Below, piece by piece: positions 1 through 5,612 of a DNA stretch of 5,900 bases. Numbering within the stretch: the first letter of the stretch is position 1; each line of letters begins with the position of its first letter. The DNA comes from DASUPK01 sp036520315 (GTDB lineage Bacteria > Actinomycetota > Thermoleophilia > Solirubrobacterales > 70-9): the NCBI GenBank assembly GCA_036520315.1, contig DATDJZ010000143.1:1-5900 (forward strand), written 5' to 3'. The notes beneath the pieces are model-generated. The model was not told the DNA's origin and ran no database searches. It was given only the letters and a program-made list of their open reading frames with translations. Position numbers and translations under genes: made by a program.

Positions 1-96
1 ACAACCAATGGAGGGGATCCTGACGCCCTGCTCGAATCGCTGATCAACTTCTGTGTACGCGCAATCGGAGAGGAGCCAGCCCGTGTCAACCATTGA
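1..96 (+). CDS. C-terminal end of an upstream gene (partial; possibly a TetR-type regulator)
   Basis: Frame 1 is open from the window edge to a TGA at 94-96 and encodes about 31 residues, including the stretch DPDALLESLINFCVRAIGEE. This reads as an amphipathic last helix followed by a short polar tail, as would fit the end of a real protein. The frame overlaps the start of the acyl-CoA dehydrogenase gene by 14 nt, a spacing typical of translationally coupled operon genes, and the ribosome binding site of that gene lies inside it. A short last helix of this kind is common at the end of TetR-family regulators, which often sit beside acyl-CoA dehydrogenase genes, but no diagnostic domain is visible, so the family is a guess. 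The beginning of the gene lies outside the window. Confidence 0.5.
   Translation, partial: TTNGGDPDALLESLINFCVRAIGEEPARVNH
67..75 (+). promoter_or_regulatory. Ribosome binding site that fixes the acyl-CoA dehydrogenase start
   Basis: GGAGAGGAG is a strong purine-rich Shine-Dalgarno sequence. It ends 7 nt before the GTG at 83-85, an ideal spacing. The alternative in-frame GTG at 53 has no comparable sequence upstream and would place this motif inside the coding region. I therefore prefer the start at 83. This is also the only strong Shine-Dalgarno sequence before a gene in the window, consistent with the gene being internal to an operon. Confidence 0.8.
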
Positions 97-1756
97 GAGG
101 CCCACCGGAGTCAAGACCCACACCGTCGAGAACCAGCCGCCGCCGCTGGTCGACTACAACGTCTTCGAGGCCGACACCGTGATGAAGGAGGCCGTCTCCC
201 GGGAGGGCGCCGAATGGGCGGTCGAGAAGATCTCCGAGGTCGGTGAGATCGCGGGCCGCGCCGACGTGATCGAGCTCGGTCGCCTCGCCAATGAGAACCC
301 ACCCAAGCTCCGCACCCACGACCGCTACGGAAACCGGGTGGACGAGCCCGAGTTCCACCCTGACTGGCACGAGCTGATGCGGCTCGGCATCTCCCACGAG
401 CTCCACTCCCTCCCCTGGCGCGAGCCGCAGCCCGGTGCGCACGTCGCCCGCGCGGCGGCGTTCATGTGCTTCTCCCAGGCCGAGGCGGGTGTCGGTTGCC
501 CGATCTCGATGACCTACTCGGTCGTCCCGGCGCTGCGCAAGCAGCCCGAGCTGGCCGAGGAGTGGGAGCCGCGCATCCTCTCCAACGTCTACGACCCGCG
601 CCAGATCGCGGCGAGCGAGAAAGAGGGCTCGCTCTTCGGGATGGGGATGACCGAGAAGCAGGGCGGCTCGGATGTGCGCGCCAACACCACCGTCGGCCGC
701 CCAATCAACGGCGGCGGGCCCGGCGCCGAGTACGAGCTCACGGGACACAAGTGGTTTTTCTCCGCGCCGCAGTGCGACGCATTTCTCGTCCTGGCCCAGG
801 CTGAGGGCGGCGTCTCCTGCTTCCTCATGCCGCGCCGTCTTCCCGATGGCGAGCTCAACCGCTTCCGGCTGCAGCGGCTCAAGGACAAGCTCGGCAACCG
901 CTCCAACGCCTCCTCCGAAATCGAGTTCGACGGCGCCTGGACGCGGCTCGTCGGCGAGGAGGGCGCGGGCGTGCGCACGATCATCGAGATGGTCAACCAC
1001 ACCCGCCTCGACTGCGCAAGCGGCAGCGCCACCGGCATGCGCCAAGGCGTCGCGCAGGCGATCAACCACGCCGACCACCGCTCCACCTTCGGCAAGCTCC
1101 TGATCGACCGGCCCCTGATGCAGAACGTGCTCGCCGACCTCGCGGTCGAGTCCGAGGCGGCGACGATCGCTTCGCTGCGGCTGGCGCGTGCGTACGACGA
1201 GGCGATCGCCGGTGATGACGAAGCGCAGGCCTTCAAGCGGATCGCCAACGCCGTGCTCAAGTACTGGATCTCGAAGCGCGGACCGAGTCACGCGGTCGAG
1301 TGCCTCGAGTCGCTCGGCGGCAATGGCTACGTCGAGGAGTCGGGGATGCCCCGCCTCTACCGGGAGGCGCCGCTCGCCTCGATCTGGGAGGGCTCCGGGA
1401 ACGTGCAATGCCTGGACGTTCTGCGGGCCATGGTGAAGAGCCCGGACGCGGTCGAGGCGTTCGCAAACGAGGTCGGCGAGGGCGCCGTGCTCGAGCCACG
1501 GCTCGACCGGTTCGCCGCCAGGCTGCGCGGAGACCTGCAGACGGACCCCGGCACGCTCGAGTCGAAGGCGCGCTCGCTGGTCGAGCGCATGGCGCTCGCC
1601 CTGCAGGGATCGCAGCTGGTGCGCTTCGGCGACGAGGCCGTCGCGGAGGCCTTCATCGCCTCGCGGCTGGACGGTGACTGGGGCCACGCCTTCGGGACGC
1701 TGCCCGCCGGCACGGACTTCACGCGCATCATCGACCGGCACCGCGCCGAGATCTAA
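83..1756 (+). CDS. aidB: AidB-family acyl-CoA dehydrogenase (FAD flavoprotein)
   Basis: The 557-residue product (GTG start at 83; a start at 53 would give 567) belongs to the acyl-CoA dehydrogenase superfamily, specifically the AidB branch; E. coli AidB has 541 residues. Visible landmarks are the AidB-type flavin-proximal loop MTEKQGGSDVR at residues 189-199, the beta-domain segment GHKWFFSAP, the block LKDKLGNRSNASSEIEF, and the FAD-contacting R-STFG region near residue 333. The signature LGGNGYVEESGMPRLYRE is followed by IWEGSGN, whose Glu436 aligns with the catalytic base of the superfamily. The last ~110 residues match the extra AidB C-terminal domain, which binds DNA in E. coli. The family carries FAD and is cytosolic. 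E. coli AidB is induced in the alkylation response, but its physiological substrate is unsettled, so the reaction here is unknown. It overlaps the preceding frame by 14 nt, suggesting co-expression. Family assignment is firm; a DNA-protection role is not shown. Confidence 0.95.
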   Translation: MSTIERPTGVKTHTVENQPPPLVDYNVFEADTVMKEAVSREGAEWAVEKISEVGEIAGRADVIELGRLANENPPKLRTHDRYGNRVDEPEFHPDWHELMRLGISHELHSLPWREPQPGAHVARAAAFMCFSQAEAGVGCPISMTYSVVPALRKQPELAEEWEPRILSNVYDPRQIAASEKEGSLFGMGMTEKQGGSDVRANTTVGRPINGGGPGAEYELTGHKWFFSAPQCDAFLVLAQAEGGVSCFLMPRRLPDGELNRFRLQRLKDKLGNRSNASSEIEFDGAWTRLVGEEGAGVRTIIEMVNHTRLDCASGSATGMRQGVAQAINHADHRSTFGKLLIDRPLMQNVLADLAVESEAATIASLRLARAYDEAIAGDDEAQAFKRIANAVLKYWISKRGPSHAVECLESLGGNGYVEESGMPRLYREAPLASIWEGSGNVQCLDVLRAMVKSPDAVEAFANEVGEGAVLEPRLDRFAARLRGDLQTDPGTLESKARSLVERMALALQGSQLVRFGDEAVAEAFIASRLDGDWGHAFGTLPAGTDFTRIIDRHRAEI

Positions 1757-1760
1757 GGCG

Positions 1761-1806
1761 CGAACGTCCCGGGCTACGCCCTATATGGGGGCTTCAGGGA
1801 CGTTCG
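1761..1806. repeat. 10-bp perfect inverted repeat between the aidB-like gene and DUF2277 gene
   Basis: CGAACGTCCC at 1761-1770 is the exact reverse complement of GGGACGTTCG at 1797-1806. The 26-nt interior can form a smaller GCCC/GGGC hairpin (1778-1781 with 1789-1792). As RNA this could be a stem-loop just after the acyl-CoA dehydrogenase stop codon, acting as a terminator or 3' stabiliser. No T-run follows, so it is not a classical intrinsic terminator. As DNA, the right arm lies at -37 to -28 relative to the predicted leaderless start of the DUF2277 gene, so it could be an operator or overlap the -35 region. The sequence alone does not decide between these. Confidence 0.55.
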
Positions 1807-1821
1807 GCTGAGTGCCTGATC

Positions 1822-1827
1822 TAGGCT
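1822..1827 (+). promoter_or_regulatory. Leaderless promoter -10 box for the DUF2277 gene
   Basis: TAGGCT matches the actinobacterial -10 consensus TANNNT and is followed by exactly 6 nt before the ATG at 1834, so transcription would begin at the first base of the start codon. No Shine-Dalgarno sequence lies between. No clear TTGACA-like -35 is visible; the region at about -35 is occupied by the right arm of the inverted repeat. The same box-to-start distance recurs at three other genes in this window. Confidence 0.65.
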
Positions 1828-1833
1828 GTCCCC

Positions 1834-2100
1834 ATGTGCAGAAACATCAGGCAACTCCATAACTTCGATCCGCCCGCCAGCGAGGAGGAAGTCGACGACG
1901 CGGCGCTTCAGTTCGTCCGCAAGATCAGCGGCTCGAACAAGCCGTCGAAGGCGAACGCCGAGGCGTTCGACCTCGCCGTCGACGAGGTGGCCGCCGCGAC
2001 GCGGAAGCTCCTGGACTCGCTGGTCACCACCGCCCCTCCCAAGAACCGGGAGGAAGAGGCGGCCAAGCGGCGTGCGAAGTACGAAGCTCGTTTCGCGTAG
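1834..2100 (+). CDS. DUF2277 family protein, small conserved protein of unknown function
   Basis: The 88-residue product starts MCRNIRQLHNFDPPASEEEV and contains the blocks AALQFVRKISGSNKPSKAN and LLDSLVTTAPP. I recognise these as the DUF2277 family, which is about this length and found mainly in Actinomycetota and some Proteobacteria. No function is established. It is predicted to be soluble and mostly helical, with a charged C-terminal tail rich in Glu, Lys and Arg; there is no signal peptide or membrane segment. The start is well supported because the family begins with MCRNI and a -10 box lies 6 nt upstream. Cys2 should become N-terminal after methionine removal. The gene appears to be its own transcription unit: the upstream gene is 77 bp away across an inverted repeat, and the downstream neighbour is convergent with only 3 nt between stop codons. 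Confidence 0.9.
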   Translation: MCRNIRQLHNFDPPASEEEVDDAALQFVRKISGSNKPSKANAEAFDLAVDEVAAATRKLLDSLVTTAPPKNREEEAAKRRAKYEARFA

Positions 2101-2103
2101 AGG

Positions 2104-2757
2104 CTAGGGGCGAACCCAGCTTCGAACGTGCTCGGGGACTGGCGGGTCCCCGGTCAGGTCGGGCGCGGCAATCGGCTCCCCCGTCCCCTGAGTCAGCGGC
2201 AGCCGACCGGCCCAGTAGGGAAGGTCGAGGTCATCGTCGTCGTCGAGCGGCGGCCCGGTGCGAACCTTCGCCGACGCTTCCTCGATCTCCATCGACAGCA
2301 CCTTGGTCGAGCGCAGGTCCGTCCCGTCAGGCCCGCGGATCTCCTCGGGCCGCCCCGGCGCGATGTGCTCGACGACGATACGAAGCGCCCTCTCCTTCTC
2401 GGCTGAGTCCGTGACCTCATGAGCCGTGCCGAGCACCATCGCTGAGCGGTAGTTGAGGGAATGGTGCAGCGCGGCCCGGGCGAGGACGAGCTCGTCGACG
2501 AGCGTCACGGTCACGCAGCATGAGGCGCCGTCCGCCAGGGACCTGAGCGTGCGGTTGGCTTTGGCGCCGTGCAGGTAGAGCGTCTCCCCCTCCCGCGCGT
2601 GGATCGTCGGGATGACGTAGGGCTGCCCGTCCTGGACGAAGCCCACGTGGCAGATCAGCGCCTCGTCGAGGATCGAGTGGACGAGGTCGCGGTCATAGCT
2701 GCCTCGCCCGGACTTGCGGTAGACCCGGGTGCGCTCGGTGGGTTCATAGTCAGCCAC
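2104..2757 (-). CDS. Pyridoxamine 5'-phosphate oxidase-like flavin protein (NimA-like)
   Basis: The 217-residue product, starting at a GTG, belongs to the split-barrel flavin-binding superfamily, in the pyridoxamine-phosphate-oxidase-like/NimA group often annotated as flavin-nucleotide-binding protein. Characteristic blocks are RGSYDRDLVHSILDEALICH at 18-37, GQPYVIPTIHARE at 44-56, LYLHGAKANRTLRSL at 60-74, LHHSLNYRSAMVLG at 97-110, and EEASAKVRTGPP at 159-170. An acidic run, DDDDD (172-176), precedes a Pro-rich tail. Members bind FMN or a related cofactor, and some (NimA) reduce nitroimidazoles; the substrate of this branch is unknown. The protein is soluble, with no signal peptide. It has its own leaderless promoter and ends 3 nt from the stop of the convergent DUF2277 gene. 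True pyridoxine oxidase (PdxH) is unlikely given the different motif pattern. Confidence 0.9.
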   Translation of the reverse strand: MADYEPTERTRVYRKSGRGSYDRDLVHSILDEALICHVGFVQDGQPYVIPTIHAREGETLYLHGAKANRTLRSLADGASCCVTVTLVDELVLARAALHHSLNYRSAMVLGTAHEVTDSAEKERALRIVVEHIAPGRPEEIRGPDGTDLRSTKVLSMEIEEASAKVRTGPPLDDDDDLDLPYWAGRLPLTQGTGEPIAAPDLTGDPPVPEHVRSWVRP

Positions 2758-2763
2758 GGGCTG

Positions 2764-2769
2764 ATGGTA
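2764..2769 (-). promoter_or_regulatory. Leaderless promoter -10 box for the flavin protein gene
   Basis: On the minus strand TACCAT (TANNNT) is followed by 6 nt (CAGCCC) and then the GTG start at 2757. There is no Shine-Dalgarno sequence in between, and no convincing -35 upstream. The 90-bp gap 2758-2847 also holds a weak 7-bp inverted repeat (GGCACGG at 2770-2776, CCGTGCC at 2833-2839), which I do not interpret. Confidence 0.6.
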
Positions 2770-2847
2770 GGCACGGGCTCGATCACGGCGGAGACGAACT
2801 GGGTGGCGCCGTTACGCCGATCTGGAGTACCACCGTGCCGGCCCCGT

Positions 2848-3102
2848 CTACTGGTGCGGTGCGGTCGGAGGCTGCCCGCGCAGCACCTGCGCGAGGCTCC
2901 ACGCCGAGACCAGCGCCCAGATGCTCTCGAGGAGGAGGAAGCCGAGCTGCTCCTCGTACCAGGCGAGGACCGCGAGAATCGCCGAGCCGATCAGGTTGAG
3001 CACCAGATAGGGGCGCGAGTTCTGGTCGAGCCTGCCGAACTGCGCCGCCGCGTAGGCGGCCAGGATCAGGACCGCGCCGACGATCTGGACTACCTGATCG
3101 AT
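2848..3102 (-). CDS. Small CBU_0592-like integral membrane protein, no canonical start codon
   Basis: The frame ending at a TAG (2848-2850) encodes about 84 residues beginning IDQVVQIVGAVLILAAYAAA, with a second hydrophobic block around YLVLNLIGSAILAVLAWYEE and a third around LGFLLLESIWALVSAWSL, then a short polar tail. This is the CBU_0592-like small membrane protein family: three membrane helices, unknown function. Family members usually begin at or just before the position of the first Ile, but here no in-frame ATG, GTG or TTG is available there. The best candidate is ATC at 3100-3102, preceded by AGGGG (3111-3115) at 8 nt spacing. It would overlap the 3' end of the M28 peptidase gene by 13 nt, implying translational coupling. 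Alternatives are a -1 frameshift from the peptidase, or a sequence error. The frame stays open upstream, but that part is a shadow of the peptidase gene. The coding call is firm; the start is not. Confidence 0.75.
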   Translation of the reverse strand: MDQVVQIVGAVLILAAYAAAQFGRLDQNSRPYLVLNLIGSAILAVLAWYEEQLGFLLLESIWALVSAWSLAQVLRGQPPTAPHQ

Positions 3103-4352
3103 GCGCTCGGCCCCTGGCGGGCTCCCGCCGAGAACCAGCTCTCGTCGAGCTTGCGGATCACTGCCTCCGAGAGCCGGACCGCGTCCCCCACCGTCCCGTA
3201 GTCCACGTTCTCGGGCAGATCGGTCTTCCAGTGGTAATTGGAGGGGTTCTTCCACTGGTTGCAGGAGGCGATCGAGACGCACTGGTAGCCGCCCGCCAGC
3301 GGGAAGACGCCGTCCGTCGCGTTGCGAAGACGCAGGTTCGGGAAGAGCTCGATGCCGAGCTCCTCCGCGCTCGAGTCGAGCAGCTCCAGCGACTCGGCCG
3401 GGTACTCGCGCAGCTTCAACATCCCCTCGCCGCGCAGAACGAGCAGGTTGGGGGAGCCGATGGTGTCCAGGCAGAGGAAGAAGGTCCGGTCCTTGGGGAA
3501 CTCGGCTGCGTGGCGCTCCATGAACAGACCCATCCCCTCGCAGAGCGCCTCCTCGGAGGTGGATAGGAAGAGCACCCGCGTGTTCTCGGGCGGCCGCTCC
3601 GAGAGTGCCCGAGCAATCGCCAGCTGTGCCACGCAGCCCGTGCCGTTGTCGTTGGCCCCCGGAACCACCCGCCCCGCGCCGATGTGCGCCATGAACGCCG
3701 CGGCACCCGCCGAGACCAGTGTGCCGAGCCCGGTCAGCCCGCGGCTGCCGAGCGCGGCCCCGGCGGCGACCAGCGCCGGGCCGCCGACCACCGGCCACAT
3801 CAGCGGCGGGCTGGTGTCGTTCCGCTCGAAGATCCAGGGCGCGTTCTCCCCGACCGTCTCCGTGATCGCCGGATTGAAGAAGAAGGCGGTGTGGGCCGCG
3901 TCGTGATGGGCCATGAGCACGATCGTCCGCTCAGCGTCGCTGGGACCGACCTCCCCGAGCACGTGATGGCAGCTGCTGGTGGGGAGCATCCGCCGGAAGC
4001 GCCGCCGACCCGGAGGCATCTCGTCCGCGATCAGCGCCGCGGCTGCCGCCCCGGTCGCCGCCGCGAACAGCCGGGACAGGCGCCCGCCCCGCCGCGCGGC
4101 GAGGCCGGCGAGCGTCCCCGCGCCGGCCAGCAGGCCGATCGACCACCAGAAGCTCCCGTTGGCCTCGGGCTCCTCCTCCGCTCGCACGTTGCGGACGCCC
4201 TCGTCCCGCAGGCCCCCGGCGAGCCACTCGGCGGCCCGCAGCTCCCCGTCGGAGGCCGATCCACGCTCGAAGGCACAGAGCTCGTCGAGCCGCTCGCGCA
4301 TCCAGGCCGCGTCGGGTGGGGACGAGATCCTCGTCGATACGTCCGTCGCCAT
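3090..4352 (-). CDS. M28-family zinc metallopeptidase with membrane segments
   Basis: The 420-residue product carries the full set of M28 di-zinc peptidase ligands: His149 and Asp151 in MAHHDAA, Asp235 in GANDNGTG, Glu267/Glu268 in STSEEALCEG (catalytic base plus ligand), Asp296 in CLDTIGS, and His374 in NYHWKTD. M28 enzymes are aminopeptidases or carboxypeptidases that hydrolyse peptides; the substrate here is unknown. The N-terminal ~60 residues are soluble and helical. Hydrophobic stretches lie at about 69-86 and 95-110, and two more at about 186-202 and 208-224, between the first and second metal-binding motifs, so the protein is probably membrane-attached. There is no cleavable signal peptide at the extreme N-terminus. 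The ATG at 4352 is supported by a -10 box 6 nt upstream. The 3' end overlaps a small membrane protein gene, and the 5' end faces an S2P protease gene across 77 bp. Confidence 0.92.
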   Translation of the reverse strand: MATDVSTRISSPPDAAWMRERLDELCAFERGSASDGELRAAEWLAGGLRDEGVRNVRAEEEPEANGSFWWSIGLLAGAGTLAGLAARRGGRLSRLFAAATGAAAAALIADEMPPGRRRFRRMLPTSSCHHVLGEVGPSDAERTIVLMAHHDAAHTAFFFNPAITETVGENAPWIFERNDTSPPLMWPVVGGPALVAAGAALGSRGLTGLGTLVSAGAAAFMAHIGAGRVVPGANDNGTGCVAQLAIARALSERPPENTRVLFLSTSEEALCEGMGLFMERHAAEFPKDRTFFLCLDTIGSPNLLVLRGEGMLKLREYPAESLELLDSSAEELGIELFPNLRLRNATDGVFPLAGGYQCVSIASCNQWKNPSNYHWKTDLPENVDYGTVGDAVRLSEAVIRKLDESWFSAGARQGPSASIR

Positions 4353-4358
4353 CCGGGA

Positions 4359-4364
4359 AAACTA
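4359..4364 (-). promoter_or_regulatory. Leaderless promoter -10 box for the M28 peptidase gene
   Basis: On the minus strand TAGTTT (TANNNT) is followed by 6 nt (TCCCGG) and the ATG at 4352. No Shine-Dalgarno sequence is present and no clear -35 is seen. It is one half of a 77-bp divergent promoter region (4353-4429) shared with the S2P gene. The palindrome GCGATCGC at 4387-4394 lies almost exactly midway between the two start codons. Confidence 0.6.
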
Positions 4365-4417
4365 CGAGAGTTCGTCCACCGGCGGCGCGATCGCCGGGAG
4401 AACCGCTGGTCGCAACC

Positions 4418-4423
4418 TAAGAT
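4418..4423 (+). promoter_or_regulatory. Leaderless promoter -10 box for the S2P protease gene
   Basis: TAAGAT (TANNNT, close to TATAAT) is followed by 6 nt (CCGGGG) and the ATG at 4430, placing transcription start at the first base of the gene. The GGGG immediately next to the ATG is too close to act as a Shine-Dalgarno sequence. No convincing -35 is seen upstream. Confidence 0.7.
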
Positions 4424-4429
4424 CCGGGG

Positions 4430-5608
4430 ATGGCTGCCGGCGGCTTGACGCTCTTTCGCGTGCGAGGAATCAGGATCGCGGTGGACTTTTCCTGGTTCAT
4501 CGTCCTCTTCCTGATCATCTTCTGGCTCTCGGGCTTCTACCGCGACGTGCTCAACGCGGAGCAGGGCGATTCGGCCCCCTACGTGCTGGCCGTGGCGAGC
4601 GCGGCGCTCTTCTTCGCCTCGATCCTGCTGCACGAACTCGGGCACGCCTTCGTCGCGATGCGGAAGGGGATCGCCGTCTCCTCGATCACCCTCTGGATGT
4701 TCGGCGGGGTGGCTCGCCTGGAGCGGGACTCCGACACGCCCGGGACCGAGTTCAAGATCGCCATCGCCGGGCCGATCGTCACCGCCCTGATCGTGGTCGT
4801 CTGCGCGCTGCTGGGGCTGGCCCTGGCGGGAGGAGACGAGGTCCGCCGCGCGGCGCTCACCCAGGAGGACACCGAGACCTCCGGGATCGCGGCGATGGTC
4901 GTCTGGCTGGGCAGCATCAACCTGCTGGTCCTGATCTTCAACCTGGTTCCGGCGTTCCCGCTCGACGGCGGGCGGATCGCGCGGGCGATCGCCTGGCGGC
5001 GAAGCGGCAGCCGCAACACCGGGACGCGCTTCGCCGCCACGCTCGGGGAGTGGTTCGGCCTCTTCCTGATCCTGGCCGGCCTCGGCTATTTCCTGGTCTA
5101 CCTGGGCGATGTCCTCGGGGGCATCTGGCTCGCCTTCGTCGGCTTCATCCTCAGGGGAGCCGCCAAATCGGCGATCGCCCAGACGGAGCTCACCAGCCGG
5201 ATCGAGGGGATCTCGGTCGCGGACGTGATGGAGCGGGACCCCGTGGCGATTCCCGAGGAGGCCTCGATCGAGCAGGCGCTCGACGAGTACTTCCTGCGCT
5301 ACCGCTCGCCCTGGTTCCCGGTGGTGGACGCAGCGCAGCACGTCGTCGGGCTGGTCGACCGCCCCACGGCCGACAACGTCCCCGCGGTGGAGCGCACCTC
5401 GTCGTCCGTCAGCGACGTGGTGGCGCGCGACAGCGGCTCGCTGACCGTCAGCGAGGACGCGCCGCTCGAGTCGGTGCTCGGCAACGAATCGCTGCGGCGG
5501 CTCGGCGCCCTGGTCGCGACCGACGCGGACGGCCACATCCGGGGAGTCCTGACGATCGACGCGATCGGGCGGGCGCTGAGGCCTCAGGGCGGCACCCCGG
5601 CCGTCTAG
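4430..5608 (+). CDS. Site-2-protease-like M50 zinc metalloprotease with two CBS domains
   Basis: The 392-residue product is an intramembrane zinc metalloprotease of the M50 family, S2P/CBS subgroup (Rip3-like). The zinc motif HELGH is at 68-72 within a membrane helix (about 51-74), and the third ligand lies in NLVPAFPLDGGR, with Asp179. Membrane helices are likely at about 20-38, 51-74, 108-135, 153-178 and 208-242. The cytoplasmic C-terminus holds a CBS pair: the first from about 261 (ISVADVMERDPVAIPEE) to about 311, the second from about 325 (SVSDVVARDSGSLTV) to about 383. CBS pairs typically bind adenine nucleotides and would regulate the protease. Members cleave membrane-bound substrates such as anti-sigma factors; the substrate here is unknown and no anti-sigma gene is in view. 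A leaderless promoter supports the start. The LtrA gene follows after 4 nt. Length and motifs look complete and active. Confidence 0.95.
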   Translation: MAAGGLTLFRVRGIRIAVDFSWFIVLFLIIFWLSGFYRDVLNAEQGDSAPYVLAVASAALFFASILLHELGHAFVAMRKGIAVSSITLWMFGGVARLERDSDTPGTEFKIAIAGPIVTALIVVVCALLGLALAGGDEVRRAALTQEDTETSGIAAMVVWLGSINLLVLIFNLVPAFPLDGGRIARAIAWRRSGSRNTGTRFAATLGEWFGLFLILAGLGYFLVYLGDVLGGIWLAFVGFILRGAAKSAIAQTELTSRIEGISVADVMERDPVAIPEEASIEQALDEYFLRYRSPWFPVVDAAQHVVGLVDRPTADNVPAVERTSSSVSDVVARDSGSLTVSEDAPLESVLGNESLRRLGALVATDADGHIRGVLTIDAIGRALRPQGGTPAV

Positions 5609-5612
5609 GCGC

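Noticed and set aside
53..85. GTG at 53 as start of the acyl-CoA dehydrogenase
   Set aside because: It has no Shine-Dalgarno sequence or correctly placed -10 box, whereas GTG at 83 has GGAGAGGAG at 7 nt spacing.
86..1741. 551-codon open frame on the minus strand opposite the acyl-CoA dehydrogenase gene
   Set aside because: It is a high-G+C shadow: the product is Arg/Gly/Leu/Val/Asp-rich and low in complexity, with no recognisable domain, while the plus strand has every AidB motif.
2770..2839. 7-bp inverted repeat (GGCACGG/CCGTGCC) as terminator of the small membrane protein gene
   Set aside because: The stem is short, the loop is 56 nt and there is no T-run. This is expected by chance in G+C-rich DNA.
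2569..3201. Plus-strand open frame of 210 codons across the 2758-2847 gap
   Set aside because: It is antisense to two supported minus-strand genes and shows no domain or promoter.
3103..3798. Upstream extension of the small membrane protein frame to 316 codons
   Set aside because: The first ~230 residues are Arg/Gly/Ala-rich and overlap the M28 catalytic region out of frame. Only the last ~84 codons resemble a real protein.
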